64,000 bases of DNA, from positions 705,188-769,187 of the forward strand of contig NZ_JAASRW010000003.1 of NCBI RefSeq assembly GCF_011761355.1, read 5' to 3'. The notes below the pieces were generated by a model, which had not been told where the DNA came from, did not search any database, and saw nothing but the letters and a program-made list of their open reading frames with translations. Below are positions 18,936 through 28,745 of this stretch, piece after piece. The DNA is from Paenibacillus lupini (GTDB lineage Bacteria; Bacillota; Bacilli; Paenibacillales; Paenibacillaceae). Made by a program: the position numbers and the translations under genes. The first letter of the stretch is position 1; each line of letters begins with the position of its first letter.

Positions 18936-19931
18936 CTACGCCTGCAGCTGCGAAAGCTCTACCGCTTTGCCAAGTTTGGCTGAGAGGTTGGAGGCTTCCA
19001 TGAGACGGGACAGGTCAAGAGCCATCTCCAGATTTTGCGTGTTTATCGTATTCTGCTGAATATGAGAAGCCCATTGCTCTAGATCCGAAGGCAGGGCATC
19101 CGGCAGCGGCCACTCTATCACCGGGTGGTCTCCGTTGTCCACGCTGGCCACAATCAGCTTCCGATTTTGCAGGCTGAAGGCCATGCTTCCTTTCGTGCCG
19201 TGCGCTTCAAGCGTTAACGGGGACAGCGGATTCACAAAGCCGGTTTCGACGATGCCCACAGCTCCGTCCGCATAACCCAATACGGCGACGGCGTTGTCTT
19301 CCACTTCTCTCCCTGTCACATAACCGTAGCTTGAGATGATGCTCTTCGGCATGCCGAGCAACAAGCGAGTCAAATACATCGGATGGCAGCCCAGGTCAAT
19401 CATGGCACCGCCTCCGCATTGCTCTAGGCTGTAGAAGTAAGGAGGCAATCCCGTTTCCGACAACGCCCCTTTGTGCGCCATTCTTACCCGGACCTGTGTA
19501 AGTCTGCCGAGCAGTCCCTTGGCGGCCACTTCCTGAGCGGCTTGGGCAAAAGGGGTGTTCAGCCGGGGGAGGGAAACGGTCAGCTTGACGCCCGCTTTTT
19601 GCACGGAGTCCACAATTTCTTGGGCTTCCCGATTGGTTGCGGCGAGTACTTTTTCGGTAAAAATATGTTTGCCGGCTCGAGCCGCCGCCGAGATCACATC
19701 CCAGTGCATCGAAGTTGGAGTCGTGACAATAACGGCATCAATTTCCGGATTGGCTAGCAGTTCCTCCAAATCCGCATAGAAGGGCACCTGCCGTACTTCT
19801 GCCTGCATGGCTCCGCGGTCTGGGTCCTCGTCCCAGATCGCTTTGATCACCATCTCAGGATGCTGCTCGGCCTGCAATGCGTAATCCTTGGCATGGACAT
19901 GCCAAAAGCTCAATATAGCTACATTGATCAT
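18936..19931 (-). CDS. Gfo/Idh/MocA-family oxidoreductase, atypical nucleotide motif
   Basis: Predicted NAD(P)-dependent sugar or polyol dehydrogenase of 331 residues, last gene of the sugar island. The N-terminal Rossmann half and C-terminal substrate domain (DLGCHPMYLTRLLLG) fit the family. Two hallmark motifs deviate: the glycine-rich loop reads VAILSFWHVHA instead of G.G..A, and EKP is EKV (FTEKVLA). The first deviation resembles a known subgroup with a HVHA motif. AAGGAGG precedes the ATG. It lies about 40 nt from the second oxidoreductase and is probably in the same operon. Confidence 0.85.
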   Translation of the reverse strand: MINVAILSFWHVHAKDYALQAEQHPEMVIKAIWDEDPDRGAMQAEVRQVPFYADLEELLANPEIDAVIVTTPTSMHWDVISAAARAGKHIFTEKVLAATNREAQEIVDSVQKAGVKLTVSLPRLNTPFAQAAQEVAAKGLLGRLTQVRVRMAHKGALSETGLPPYFYSLEQCGGGAMIDLGCHPMYLTRLLLGMPKSIISSYGYVTGREVEDNAVAVLGYADGAVGIVETGFVNPLSPLTLEAHGTKGSMAFSLQNRKLIVASVDNGDHPVIEWPLPDALPSDLEQWASHIQQNTINTQNLEMALDLSRLMEASNLSAKLGKAVELSQLQA

Positions 19932-19970
19932 CTCTTAAAACCTCCTTATGGCAGGGCTCTATCAGCTCTA

Positions 19971-21053
19971 TCAATCGAAATAAATGGCCTCGCCGGTACG
20001 GTTGGATTCATAAATAGCTTCGATAATTTCCGAGACTACGCAGGCTTGCTCAGGTAATACGACCGGTTCCGTATCGTTCAGGATTGCTTCGATCCACATC
20101 CGGCATTCCCGCTCATGCATGCTTTCCTTGCGTCCGTCAAAGAAATCCGCGCCTTTGACGTCGAATTGGATGCTATTGGCGTAGAGGCGGCCGTATTTTT
20201 CGCCGTTAATCCGAAGTGTCTCTTTTACATCTGCACCGCCTTCCGTGCCGCAAAGCGTGTATAACGCTTCGCGTGTATCCAGCATATTCAGTGCCCAGCT
20301 GGACTCCAGCATCAGCGTAGCGCCATTTTTCATGACGATCATGCCAAACGCCGAGTCCTCTACCGTAAATTTGCCAGGATCCCAAGCTCCGCCTGCGTTA
20401 GCCGATCCCTTGCGGTTAGCCAGCTTTTGATAAGTAGTTCCCAAGACTGCCTTGGGTTCGTAATTGTTCATTAGCCACAGCGTCAGATCCAGCGCATGGG
20501 TACCGATGTCGATAAGCGGGCCGCCGCCTTGCTTGTCCTTGTCGAGGAAAACACCCCAAGTCGGAACGCCCCGTCTGCGCAGCGCGTGGGCTTTGGCGAA
20601 ATAAATGTCGCCGAGATCGCCGTTGTCGCAAACCTGCTTCAAAAATTGGCTGTCCGGCCGGAACCGATTGTTAAAGCCGATGGTCAGTTTTTTGCCTGTA
20701 CGTTTGGCGGCCTCCACCATACGGCGGGCATCGGTAGCGGTTTTGGCCATCGGTTTTTCGCACATCACGTGTTTACCTGCTTCCAGTGCAGCGATGGAAA
20801 TTTCGGCATGGGCATCGTTTGCCGTACAAACATGCACAACGTCGATGGAGGAATCCGCCAGCAGTTCCCGGTAATCGCTGTAAACTTTAGCGTCCGTCGT
20901 TCCGAATTTTTCAGCAGCCTGCTGGGCTTTCTCGGTCACAATATCCGCGAAAGCCGTAATGGCAACGGCCTCTTGTTTGCTCAAGTTAGGCAAATGCTTG
21001 CCAAATGCGATAGCTCCGCAGCCAATGATTCCGACCTTTAATTGTCTGTTCAT
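19971..21053 (-). CDS. Gfo/Idh/MocA-family oxidoreductase
   Basis: Predicted NAD(P)-dependent sugar dehydrogenase of 360 residues with canonical motifs: GIIGCGAIAFGKHL at the N-terminus, CEKPMAKT near residue 98, and DIGTHALDL near 187, whose Asp and His are candidate catalytic residues. It overlaps the upstream unrecognised gene by four bases, indicating coupled translation. With the neighbouring isomerase and dehydrogenase it likely oxidises or epimerises the sugar imported by the adjacent ABC system. Confidence 0.9.
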   Translation of the reverse strand: MNRQLKVGIIGCGAIAFGKHLPNLSKQEAVAITAFADIVTEKAQQAAEKFGTTDAKVYSDYRELLADSSIDVVHVCTANDAHAEISIAALEAGKHVMCEKPMAKTATDARRMVEAAKRTGKKLTIGFNNRFRPDSQFLKQVCDNGDLGDIYFAKAHALRRRGVPTWGVFLDKDKQGGGPLIDIGTHALDLTLWLMNNYEPKAVLGTTYQKLANRKGSANAGGAWDPGKFTVEDSAFGMIVMKNGATLMLESSWALNMLDTREALYTLCGTEGGADVKETLRINGEKYGRLYANSIQFDVKGADFFDGRKESMHERECRMWIEAILNDTEPVVLPEQACVVSEIIEAIYESNRTGEAIYFD

Positions 21054-21727
21054 TTCTCTTTTCCCCCCAGGAATTCATCAATTTCAGCCAGTCTCTCCTT
21101 AATTCGGACGGGGACCTCAGCATGAAGCTGCTCCCAAGTGGTGTAAAGCGCCGGATCAATGCGGTATTCCCTGAATTCCATGGCAGGTTTGAATCGGAAG
21201 CTCTGCAAATAAAGCTCTACTTTGCGGTCCGTTTCGTCATCCGTCGAATATACCCCGTCGAACGGACCGGTAATCAGCAGACCGCGTCTTCCCGCATATT
21301 CATCCGTTGCGGTCATTAACTCCGGCAGCAGATAAAATATGTCCGCCTGAGGCAGGAAGGCATGTTTGCCCGGCTGGGAGTACAGCTTAACATGGGTGCC
21401 GTCAACCAGGTTGCTGCGGTCATGCAGAAGTCCTTTGAAATGTCTGCCGTGGAAGCTGGCGTCGCAATCAATGACATCGTCGTTTTGCCCCACATAAACC
21501 CATACATGCTCCAGCTCGTACAGGTGCTGAATATCGTAATCCCAATAAATGGCGTACTCGATAATATACTTAAGGCCCGGCTCGTCGAAAGCAAAGGTTC
21601 TGCGCGTAGAAGGAGAAGGACCTGCTTCCTCCAGCACGGTAACGCCGACACGGACAGGGAAGAAAGGTTCGTTGTTGTCAAAATAAATATAAGGCGCGTA
21701 TTTGGAAATCCACTCCGTATTCATCAT
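21050..21727 (-). CDS. Unrecognised protein within the sugar catabolic operon
   Basis: 225-residue soluble protein with no signal peptide or membrane helix. I do not recognise the family. It is rich in aromatic residues; possible functional positions are in YELEHVWVYVG, DASFHG, GKHAFLP and FDGVYSTDDE. The last half carries KVELYLQSFRFKP and a charged helix-like C-terminus. It shares a start/stop overlap with the sugar isomerase upstream and the oxidoreductase downstream, so it is almost certainly co-expressed and probably acts on the same substrate. Vps62- or NPP1-like folds have similar His/Glu-rich strands, but the similarity I see is too weak to call. Confidence 0.75.
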   Translation of the reverse strand: MMNTEWISKYAPYIYFDNNEPFFPVRVGVTVLEEAGPSPSTRRTFAFDEPGLKYIIEYAIYWDYDIQHLYELEHVWVYVGQNDDVIDCDASFHGRHFKGLLHDRSNLVDGTHVKLYSQPGKHAFLPQADIFYLLPELMTATDEYAGRRGLLITGPFDGVYSTDDETDRKVELYLQSFRFKPAMEFREYRIDPALYTTWEQLHAEVPVRIKERLAEIDEFLGGKEK

Positions 21728-22677
21728 CAGGCTTGACCCTCCATAATAAGTAATTTGTTAATGATTTGGTTGTGACTTTGTTCAATTTCCTCAGGCATAC
21801 AAGCGGATTTCAGCTCGTAAACCCGGACAGGAGCCTTATGGATCGTATCCAGGAAAACATCGAAATCGTCATTCTCGCTGTGGACATAAGGACACCAATG
21901 ATCCGAAAGACCGATCGTTTCATGAATGTGTACGCCGGCGAGAGGGATATCAAGCTCCTGAAGGTCGCGCAGGTTCTCGTACAGCCCCATGCGGTCCATC
22001 ATCATGGCATGGCCGATATCGTACCAAAGCCCGACAGGACTACCCTTCAGGCGGCTGGTCAGCCACTCGGCCTCGCGCAGCGTCGGAATCTGGTAGCAGC
22101 GTGCCCTGGTCTCAATGCCGATGGCTACCTTGTAGCCTTTATGCCCGATGAATTCACTGATCTCCTCCAGGCTGCGATGAATGCGTTCCAGGTTCTGCGG
22201 AGCCTGGTTTTGCCTTTGCTCCAGCATCGTTGTCCAGAGGGCAGCGTAAGCCTCCGAGTCTCTGCCCTGGTTCTTGTAAATCTCTTTAAGCCGGGCGTCG
22301 ATGTTGCCTTGAAACACGACCTCACCGGGATGTACCACGACAGCTTTCGCGCCGTAGCGGACGGCATATTCAACGGATTGCTTAAGCAGATCAACCGCCC
22401 GTCTCCGTTTCTCCTCATCTTCATAACCAAGCATGGGCGAATCCGTGTCGAAATCCTTGTCGTCAATGAACGGAAAAGCATGGTGGACGCTGGATACGCC
22501 GATGGTGCCACTTTCGATCATCGGTTCGATCGTGGTCAGGTGCTCCCGCGTGACGTTATAATTCAACTCGACATGTTGGAAGCCGAGCTCGATAATTTCT
22601 TCCAGCATCGCCCTGCCATTCCGATGCTTCTTGATGTTCCAGCAAGTAGAAAATGAAAAGTCGCCTTTGTTCCTCAC
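21727..22677 (-). CDS. Sugar phosphate isomerase/epimerase-like TIM barrel protein
   Basis: 316-residue member of the xylose isomerase-like / AP endonuclease 2 superfamily. Visible strands and ligands include ELGFQHVELNYN near the start, HHAFPF, AVVVHPGEV, VAIGIETRA (metal-binding Glu), GLWYDIGHA and LAGVHIHE. The start is a GTG at 22677 with AAGGAG nine bases upstream. It lies six bases after the permease gene and overlaps the next gene, so it is part of the operon. Precise substrate unknown. Confidence 0.85.
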   Translation of the reverse strand: MRNKGDFSFSTCWNIKKHRNGRAMLEEIIELGFQHVELNYNVTREHLTTIEPMIESGTIGVSSVHHAFPFIDDKDFDTDSPMLGYEDEEKRRRAVDLLKQSVEYAVRYGAKAVVVHPGEVVFQGNIDARLKEIYKNQGRDSEAYAALWTTMLEQRQNQAPQNLERIHRSLEEISEFIGHKGYKVAIGIETRARCYQIPTLREAEWLTSRLKGSPVGLWYDIGHAMMMDRMGLYENLRDLQELDIPLAGVHIHETIGLSDHWCPYVHSENDDFDVFLDTIHKAPVRVYELKSACMPEEIEQSHNQIINKLLIMEGQA

Positions 22678-22683
22678 TTTGCG

Positions 22684-23574
22684 CTACTCCTTTACGGCCC
22701 CGATCATGACGCCGGAGATAAAATATTTTTGCAGCCAGGGATAAACAAGTAGAATCGGCACCGTGGCAAACATAATGCTTGCCGCTTTGATGCTTTCGGG
22801 CAATACGGAAACGACCTGATCGCCCTGCATCGACAAAGGATCGTTGGTCATGCTGTTCATGACAACCTGATACAGCTTTAGCTGAATGGGGTACAGCTTC
22901 GGATCCGTAATGTACATCAATGCGTCCATGAACCCGTTCCAGCGGCCCACAGCGTAAAATAAGCTCAGCGTAGCCAGCGCCGGCAGCGAAAGCGGCAGGA
23001 CAATCCGAGTCAGGGTATGGAAATGACTGCTGCCGTCTATTTCGGCGGCTTCAAGCAGCCCACTGGGCAGTGAACGAAGAAAAGTAATAAGAATGATCAT
23101 AAAAAACGGATTAATCATCGTAGGCAGCAGCAATGATCCGAGATGATTGGTCAAATGCAGGCCCCGGATCAGCAAATAATCCGGAATGGTGCCGCCGCTG
23201 AAAAACATCGTAAATACGATAAGGAACATCACATACTTTCCGCCCTTCAGCCGCTTGGAGAGCGGATAAGCGGCAAACACGGTCATCAGCATGGACAAGG
23301 CGGTATAACTCGCCGTCAATCCTAACGACAGCAGGAGCGAACGAATCATGGAAGCATCCTGAAAAATTTTCTGATAGGCCTCGAAATTGATTTCGAGTGG
23401 GAACACGGTTACCTCTCCGGAAAGAATAGCCCGGTTGGAGCTAAGCGACATGGAGGCGATATGAAGCAAAGGGGCTAGGCACAATATGACCAGCACAGCG
23501 ATGATCACCGTATTAATGAGTTCGAATACACCTGCTTCAGATGAAACGGTCCGTTTAGGGTTTATAGCTTTCAT
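22684..23574 (-). CDS. Sugar ABC transporter permease (LplC/YtcP type)
   Basis: 296-residue binding-protein-dependent permease with six membrane segments and an EAA loop (LEAAEIDGSSHFHTLTRIVLPLSLP, about residues 190-214). The C-terminus WLQKYFISGVMIGAVKE is typical of the LplC/YtcP group. Its start shares one base with the stop codon of the preceding permease. The partner ATPase is not in the cluster; such systems commonly use a shared MsmX-like ATPase encoded elsewhere. Confidence 0.92.
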   Translation of the reverse strand: MKAINPKRTVSSEAGVFELINTVIIAVLVILCLAPLLHIASMSLSSNRAILSGEVTVFPLEINFEAYQKIFQDASMIRSLLLSLGLTASYTALSMLMTVFAAYPLSKRLKGGKYVMFLIVFTMFFSGGTIPDYLLIRGLHLTNHLGSLLLPTMINPFFMIILITFLRSLPSGLLEAAEIDGSSHFHTLTRIVLPLSLPALATLSLFYAVGRWNGFMDALMYITDPKLYPIQLKLYQVVMNSMTNDPLSMQGDQVVSVLPESIKAASIMFATVPILLVYPWLQKYFISGVMIGAVKE

Positions 23575-24479
23575 CAGAACACTCCGTTACCCGTTATTTT
23601 CTTGGCGATCCGGTTTGCTCCAAGCAGCAGAATGATGCCTACTACGGCCTGGAACAGCCCCACGGCTGTTGCGAGGGAGAAGTCGGCCGTTTGAACCCCG
23701 GTCTTATATACAAACGTGCTTATTACTTCCGAGAAATCCAGAACGGTTACATTGCCGATGACATACGGCCGGTCAAAGCTGATTTGCACGATTTCCCCGA
23801 TCTTGAGAATAAGCAGCACCACAACGGTCGGCCGGATGCCCGGCAGCGTAATGGACCACATTTTCCGGAAACGACCCGCTCCATCCACGGCCGCAGCCTC
23901 ATAAAGCTCGGAATTGATGCCAGTAATGGCCGCCAGATAAATGATCGTCCCCCAACCTGCGCTTTGCCACACCCCTACAACCAGGTAGGTGATCAGCCAG
24001 TTGTATTTATTGGTCAGAAACGGAATCGGATCAATGCCCAGATGTCCCAGTAGCAGATTAACAATCCCTGTATTGGTAGCGAAGACTTGAAGCATGATGC
24101 CGCCGATAATGACCCAGGATAAAAAATGAGGCAGATACAAGATGGTTTGGGCCCATTTTTTGAACCTTGCCCGGCTAAGCTCATTAAGAAGAAGCGCAAG
24201 CAGAATAGGGGCAGGGAACGAAAAAAGCAGGTCCGTCAGATTCAACATAAAAGTGTTCCGGAGCGCCTTATAAAAGGCGCTCATGTCAAAAACCTCGCGG
24301 AACACGTCGAACCCGACCCAGGGACTGCCCATAACCCCTCTGAAAAGATTGAAATCTTGAAAAGCAATCAGGATGCCGTACATCGGGCCGTATTTAAAGA
24401 CTAGAAAGTAGGCGACCGGACCAAGCAGCAGGACATACAATTGCCAATTTCGCAAAAAGTAAAGCCACAGTTGTTTCAT
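23574..24479 (-). CDS. Sugar ABC transporter permease (LplB/YteP type)
   Basis: 301-residue permease with six membrane segments, an N-terminal YFLVFKYGPMYGILIAF signature, and the EAA loop ELYEAAAVDGAGRFRKMWSITLPGI near residues 191-213. GGAGG precedes the ATG. It forms the heterodimeric channel with the next gene product. Confidence 0.92.
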   Translation of the reverse strand: MKQLWLYFLRNWQLYVLLLGPVAYFLVFKYGPMYGILIAFQDFNLFRGVMGSPWVGFDVFREVFDMSAFYKALRNTFMLNLTDLLFSFPAPILLALLLNELSRARFKKWAQTILYLPHFLSWVIIGGIMLQVFATNTGIVNLLLGHLGIDPIPFLTNKYNWLITYLVVGVWQSAGWGTIIYLAAITGINSELYEAAAVDGAGRFRKMWSITLPGIRPTVVVLLILKIGEIVQISFDRPYVIGNVTVLDFSEVISTFVYKTGVQTADFSLATAVGLFQAVVGIILLLGANRIAKKITGNGVF

Positions 24480-24511
24480 TCCAAGCCTCCAAATGTTTGA
24501 TTAGATAGCTG

Positions 24512-26089
24512 TCATTTCGCCATTGCTTTGTAGGCTTCTGTACGTTCTTTAACAATGGCATCCCCGCCGCTTGCCATATAATCTTTAAGGAGATCCTCGT
24601 AAACCTTGTCGAAGTCTGCAGCTTTGGCCATGATGCTTTTCACGATAAGTTGGTCATATATGTCTCTCAGCGCCGGCATATATTTGTTTTCCGCTTCGAT
24701 CGGCGTGGTGAAGTTGGCATAACGAGTTGTGTCGGTCAGCGACATTTTGTAAGCGTCAATCACACTCTGCCGAAATTGCTCAGGTACGGCAGCCGCGGCC
24801 GCGGCCCAGTTTTTCTCGTTGCTGCCGAAATCCTCGCCCTGCGTAATCATGGCCATATCAGCGGAATTAAACATCCGCTTGCTGGTTTCTTCCGCTTGCG
24901 TGCGCTGCGGCAAACCGTCCACCAGCGTATAATCTTCGCCTTCGATGCCGTTCATCAGCGTTAAGAGCACGTCCGGCTGAGCCATCCAGTCCAGATATTT
25001 GATGGCCTCAACGCCGCGTTTGCTGGAAGCCGGAACCATTAGGAAGAAACCTGTAGGATCATATTCCGGTTTCAAGTGTTTGCCGGCATTGTTGGTATAA
25101 GGGTCAACAGGAACTAGATTCGCACCCGGAATGTTTTGAGTCAGCAGCTTGGCGATGCCGGGATTGTCCGTGTAGGCATTGCCCAAGTTATCGCTGTACA
25201 TGCCGACTTTTCCGTTCATGACATCCTGGAAGACCTGTTTTTCATCTTTATCAAGCGCAAAATCGGGACTGACGAGGCCTTCATTGTAGAGCTTGTTCAA
25301 AAACTTCACTGCGTCTTTATGTCCAGGCAGCAGCAGCGGATAACCGAGATTTTCCGACAGGGTGTAGCGCTGTTCGTCAGTAAGACCGTCCTGAATGAAT
25401 GACCAGACGATTGGTTCAAGGGAGGCTGGCGTCAGAGACAAGCCGAGAGGAATCACTTTACCGCCCGTTTGTCCTGGATCTTTTTCTTTAAAAGCCTTCA
25501 GCGTTTCATACACCTGCTCCGTGGATTGCGGCATCGGCAGACCAAGCTTGTCCAGCCAGTCCTTGCGGATCAGGTTTTCGTATTTGCCTGTGTTGACGCG
25601 GCGTCCGGGAATCGAATATTGCACCCCGTCAACCTTGCCGACGTCCAGAGCGTCTCCCAAATACATTTTAAGGTTCGGACCATATTGGTCGATAAGTGAA
25701 TCGAGCGGTAGCAGACCGCCATCCTTGGCGTAACCATAAGGCGTTAGTACATTGGTGCTGGCGAATACGATATCCGGCGCATCGCCGCTAGTCATCATGA
25801 CGTTGACTTTGTCGGAGGCATCGTTGCGCGGAATCGGGACAAACTCAACTTTAATGTGGTTGGGATCGCCGAAATTTTTTTGGACGTAGTCCGTCCAATA
25901 GTTATCCGTAGCTGTGTACCCCGCAGGAGCATTCCCGCGGTCAAAAATGCCGACCTTTAAGGTTACCTGCTTGCCCGCATCTGCGGACGCCGCGCCATCA
26001 GCTTCGTTTCCGCTTCCGGACGAACACCCGCCCAGAAAGCCGATAGACATGGTGGCCAACAACGCGTAGCTCAACGCTCTTTTTCTCAT
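24512..26089 (-). CDS. Sugar ABC transporter solute-binding lipoprotein (LplA/YtcQ type)
   Basis: 525-residue lipoprotein: signal peptide with lipobox LGGC near residue 21, then a family 1 extracellular solute-binding fold. Features typical of the LplA/YtcQ group include DAPDIVFAS, GLSLTP, GKVGMYSDNLG and the near-C-terminal LLKDYMASGG. The start at 26089 is preceded by GAGGTG; the 13-codon upstream extension to 26128 is dismissed. It is the first structural gene after the regulator. Such proteins usually bind oligosaccharides from plant polysaccharides; the ligand here is unknown. Confidence 0.92.
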   Translation of the reverse strand: MRKRALSYALLATMSIGFLGGCSSGSGNEADGAASADAGKQVTLKVGIFDRGNAPAGYTATDNYWTDYVQKNFGDPNHIKVEFVPIPRNDASDKVNVMMTSGDAPDIVFASTNVLTPYGYAKDGGLLPLDSLIDQYGPNLKMYLGDALDVGKVDGVQYSIPGRRVNTGKYENLIRKDWLDKLGLPMPQSTEQVYETLKAFKEKDPGQTGGKVIPLGLSLTPASLEPIVWSFIQDGLTDEQRYTLSENLGYPLLLPGHKDAVKFLNKLYNEGLVSPDFALDKDEKQVFQDVMNGKVGMYSDNLGNAYTDNPGIAKLLTQNIPGANLVPVDPYTNNAGKHLKPEYDPTGFFLMVPASSKRGVEAIKYLDWMAQPDVLLTLMNGIEGEDYTLVDGLPQRTQAEETSKRMFNSADMAMITQGEDFGSNEKNWAAAAAAVPEQFRQSVIDAYKMSLTDTTRYANFTTPIEAENKYMPALRDIYDQLIVKSIMAKAADFDKVYEDLLKDYMASGGDAIVKERTEAYKAMAK

Positions 26090-26197
26090 AAACCTTTTTT
26101 CACCTCGCCATAAGATTTGGAGTTGCAATTACGTTATAGCCTGAGTGAGTGAGGCGAGACAATTTACAAGTTTCCGCGGCCTATACAAAAGAGCAGA

Positions 26198-26221
26198 AAT
26201 GGCGCCCGCGAGGCGCCATTG
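26198..26221 (-). terminator. Hairpin between the regulator and transport operon
   Basis: AATGGCGCC-CGCG-AGGCGCCATT is a strong stem. On the minus strand it is followed by ATTTCTGCTCTTTTG, a weak T-rich tract, so it could terminate or attenuate transcription from the regulator gene into the transport genes. Confidence 0.5.
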
Positions 26222-26257
26222 GAGCAAATAAACCTTATTCAGACAGCATACAAAAAG

Positions 26258-28537
26258 CTATAAACGGCCGGAATGAAGGGCATTTGGCTTATTTATGGGG
26301 CCAGACTGACTCTCCGGAGTCCGCATCAGCTTGCGGTAATCGCCGGGAGACAAGCCAACCATTTTCTTGAATATTCTCCCAAAAGAAATAACGTGCTCAT
26401 AGCCAACCAGCCGCGAGATTTCATTTATCGATTCGTTGGTTTCCCGCAGCAGTTTTTGCGCTTGATCTATCCGCAGCCCAATCAGAAAATCGATGAACTT
26501 GATCTCGAATTTTTCCTTGAACAATTGGCTGGCGTATTTCCCGTTAATGCCGAAGCGGTCGCTTATGGATTTCAGGGACAGATCAAAGTCGTTAAAATGG
26601 TCTTCAATATATTGTTTCACCTCATATATCAGGTGATCTTTGCTTCTGGACTCCAGCATAACGTTGTACTGCTCATAAAGCTGATCAAACAGTTCGCTGA
26701 ACAACAACCGGATTTCAGAGGTTTCCTCCATTTCTTTGAGAGCTTCGGTCATCCGGGGATAGATAACCATATGCCAATATTGATTGATCGTGGGCGAGGT
26801 ATCCTCGAGCTCCCGTGCGAAGCGGTGTGTCAGATAATTAAAGAGGAGCTGCATTTCTTCGTTTTTCAGCAATTGGTCCTCCAGAAGATCGAAGATCCGG
26901 GAAAAATCGTTTTTCCATTCCTGCTGCTGAATCCGGAAATGGTGAACTAAATCTTCTACCCGCTTAAAATAAAGCGGGTTAACGGATTCCTCCCGGTCCC
27001 TTATGTCCAGATAAACGAGAATCCGATTGCTGCCTGTGGTCATTTTATATTGCAGGGCGGTCAGGGCTTCGCCAAAAGACTCTTTAATTTGCTTCAGCTC
27101 CGGTACCAGAGAACCGACCCCCATAGTGGTGGTAAACACTAATTCGCTTTCGGAACGGATTTGGAGCTGCTCAAGGGCATGAACCACGGCTTGCAGCGGC
27201 TCATCCTGCCCTTCAGATCCGTGCTCCAGATCCGAGGGGACATAAATTAGAAGGGACAGCCTGTCGGCTGAAATCCAATTATGAGCGACAGTTCGGGCCT
27301 GCAAATTCGGCCACTCCGCTGCCAGCTTTTCCAGCCGCTGCTTGGAATCGAACATGTTCTGACGATTCTGGCGCATCAAAGGGACGTATTTATCAATTTC
27401 CAAAATGGCGATGACCAGGCTGCCGTGCTTCGGAAGATCAAACAAGGAAAGATAGTAGTTCTGCCATTCCTCGGCCGGAACGACGTTTTCATAATCCTGC
27501 AGCTCGCTGAAAAATTGTCTTCGTCTGTACTGCAAATTTTCGGCTTCCTTAAGATCAATTTGATTCATCCGGATCAGCATATCGTCGAAAGCCTGCTCCA
27601 GAATGGCAAACTCATCGTCACCGGAGGTTTTAAGCTCCTGGTAGGAAGAGACCCTCGTGATCATATGTTCGATCGGCCGATAACCTCTTCGGGTGACATA
27701 CAGGATCACCGCTACGATGGCAGCCAGGGTTAATACAATGATGGTCAAGGGATACAAGGACAACACGGCTGCTTGTCCGAGTAAATGCTCATTAGACATT
27801 CCGCTCGAAAAAGTCCAGCCCATATAATTGGAGTATAACTGGGTCGACAGCTTGGTAGTGCCGTTGTTAGGTCCGGTTGAATAAATGGGCAGCCCCTGGT
27901 GATCCGAAATGCTCATGAAGCTGCGGGAATGGTTTTTGAGATTGTCGGCAGCAGTCAGCAGGAGGTCCGCCTTTACATTCAATATAATCCAACCCTCGGA
28001 TCCTATTTTCTGGGTCATGGATATAACTTGCTCGGGAGGATCAATTAAGGGGAATTCGCTATAAGTACGGAGGGACGACCACCGGGAGGCAGGGGGATTC
28101 TTTTGCAATTTTAGGATGAAACGATTGTCTTTAAACCGTGAAAGGCTGGTGATGTAACCTCCCGTAAGCACTTCCTGGTCCTTGCTCCGGAAAAAATACA
28201 CGGAATGAATCAATGGGTTATCGCGAATGTTGTCTATCTCGTTAGAAGCATTATAGTTGATCAGTTTTGTTGCACCGTCGCCTCCGTCATTGTAAAAAAA
28301 ATCGTTGATCGCTTGGTTTTTGATGATTTGCCCGGCTAATGTTCGTTCTAAATTCTTTAAGGACGTCGTCATACTGTCGACCACATGGTTGGCGTACTCG
28401 CTGTTTGACTTCTTAATATCCCGAACCAAATCGCTGTATGTGACGGCGTATGTGATGCAGATAATAGCAGCTCCAAAGCTGCACAGGATAGCCAAATGGG
28501 AATAAAGCATTTGTTTCAACCATTTTTTATTTCGCAT
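26258..28537 (-). CDS. YesN-like membrane-bound AraC-family regulator
   Basis: 759-residue transcription regulator: N-terminal membrane helix (about 10-32), an extracellular sensor region, a second membrane helix near 270-290 (PLTIIVLTLAAIVAVILYV), a HAMP-like linker, a long central cytoplasmic region and a C-terminal double helix-turn-helix of AraC type (FGINGKYASQLFKEKF ... INEISRLVGYEHVISFGRIFKKM.G.SPGDYR). This architecture is typical of Paenibacillus regulators next to LplABC-type transporters, where it is thought to sense an extracellular sugar or the loaded binding protein. ATG 28537 is chosen because AAGGAAGG lies upstream; a GTG at 28561 is in frame. Confidence 0.92.
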   Translation of the reverse strand: MRNKKWLKQMLYSHLAILCSFGAAIICITYAVTYSDLVRDIKKSNSEYANHVVDSMTTSLKNLERTLAGQIIKNQAINDFFYNDGGDGATKLINYNASNEIDNIRDNPLIHSVYFFRSKDQEVLTGGYITSLSRFKDNRFILKLQKNPPASRWSSLRTYSEFPLIDPPEQVISMTQKIGSEGWIILNVKADLLLTAADNLKNHSRSFMSISDHQGLPIYSTGPNNGTTKLSTQLYSNYMGWTFSSGMSNEHLLGQAAVLSLYPLTIIVLTLAAIVAVILYVTRRGYRPIEHMITRVSSYQELKTSGDDEFAILEQAFDDMLIRMNQIDLKEAENLQYRRRQFFSELQDYENVVPAEEWQNYYLSLFDLPKHGSLVIAILEIDKYVPLMRQNRQNMFDSKQRLEKLAAEWPNLQARTVAHNWISADRLSLLIYVPSDLEHGSEGQDEPLQAVVHALEQLQIRSESELVFTTTMGVGSLVPELKQIKESFGEALTALQYKMTTGSNRILVYLDIRDREESVNPLYFKRVEDLVHHFRIQQQEWKNDFSRIFDLLEDQLLKNEEMQLLFNYLTHRFARELEDTSPTINQYWHMVIYPRMTEALKEMEETSEIRLLFSELFDQLYEQYNVMLESRSKDHLIYEVKQYIEDHFNDFDLSLKSISDRFGINGKYASQLFKEKFEIKFIDFLIGLRIDQAQKLLRETNESINEISRLVGYEHVISFGRIFKKMVGLSPGDYRKLMRTPESQSGPINKPNALHSGRL

Positions 28538-28745
28538 CTCAATCAAATCCTTCCTTAACACGTTGAGTAGTTTTCTCGTATTGGGTTGGATAAAGCCTGT
28601 TTTTGTCCATGTTACTCGCCTTGTGTTATCGCAGTGTTTTGGACAGGCAAAGAGATGAAGGAGTGACTTGCTAATTCCTACAAACAGATTTTTTCGAAAC
28701 TTGCGATAATAACGGGAACAGAACGGAAAGTCGTTCTACCTACAA

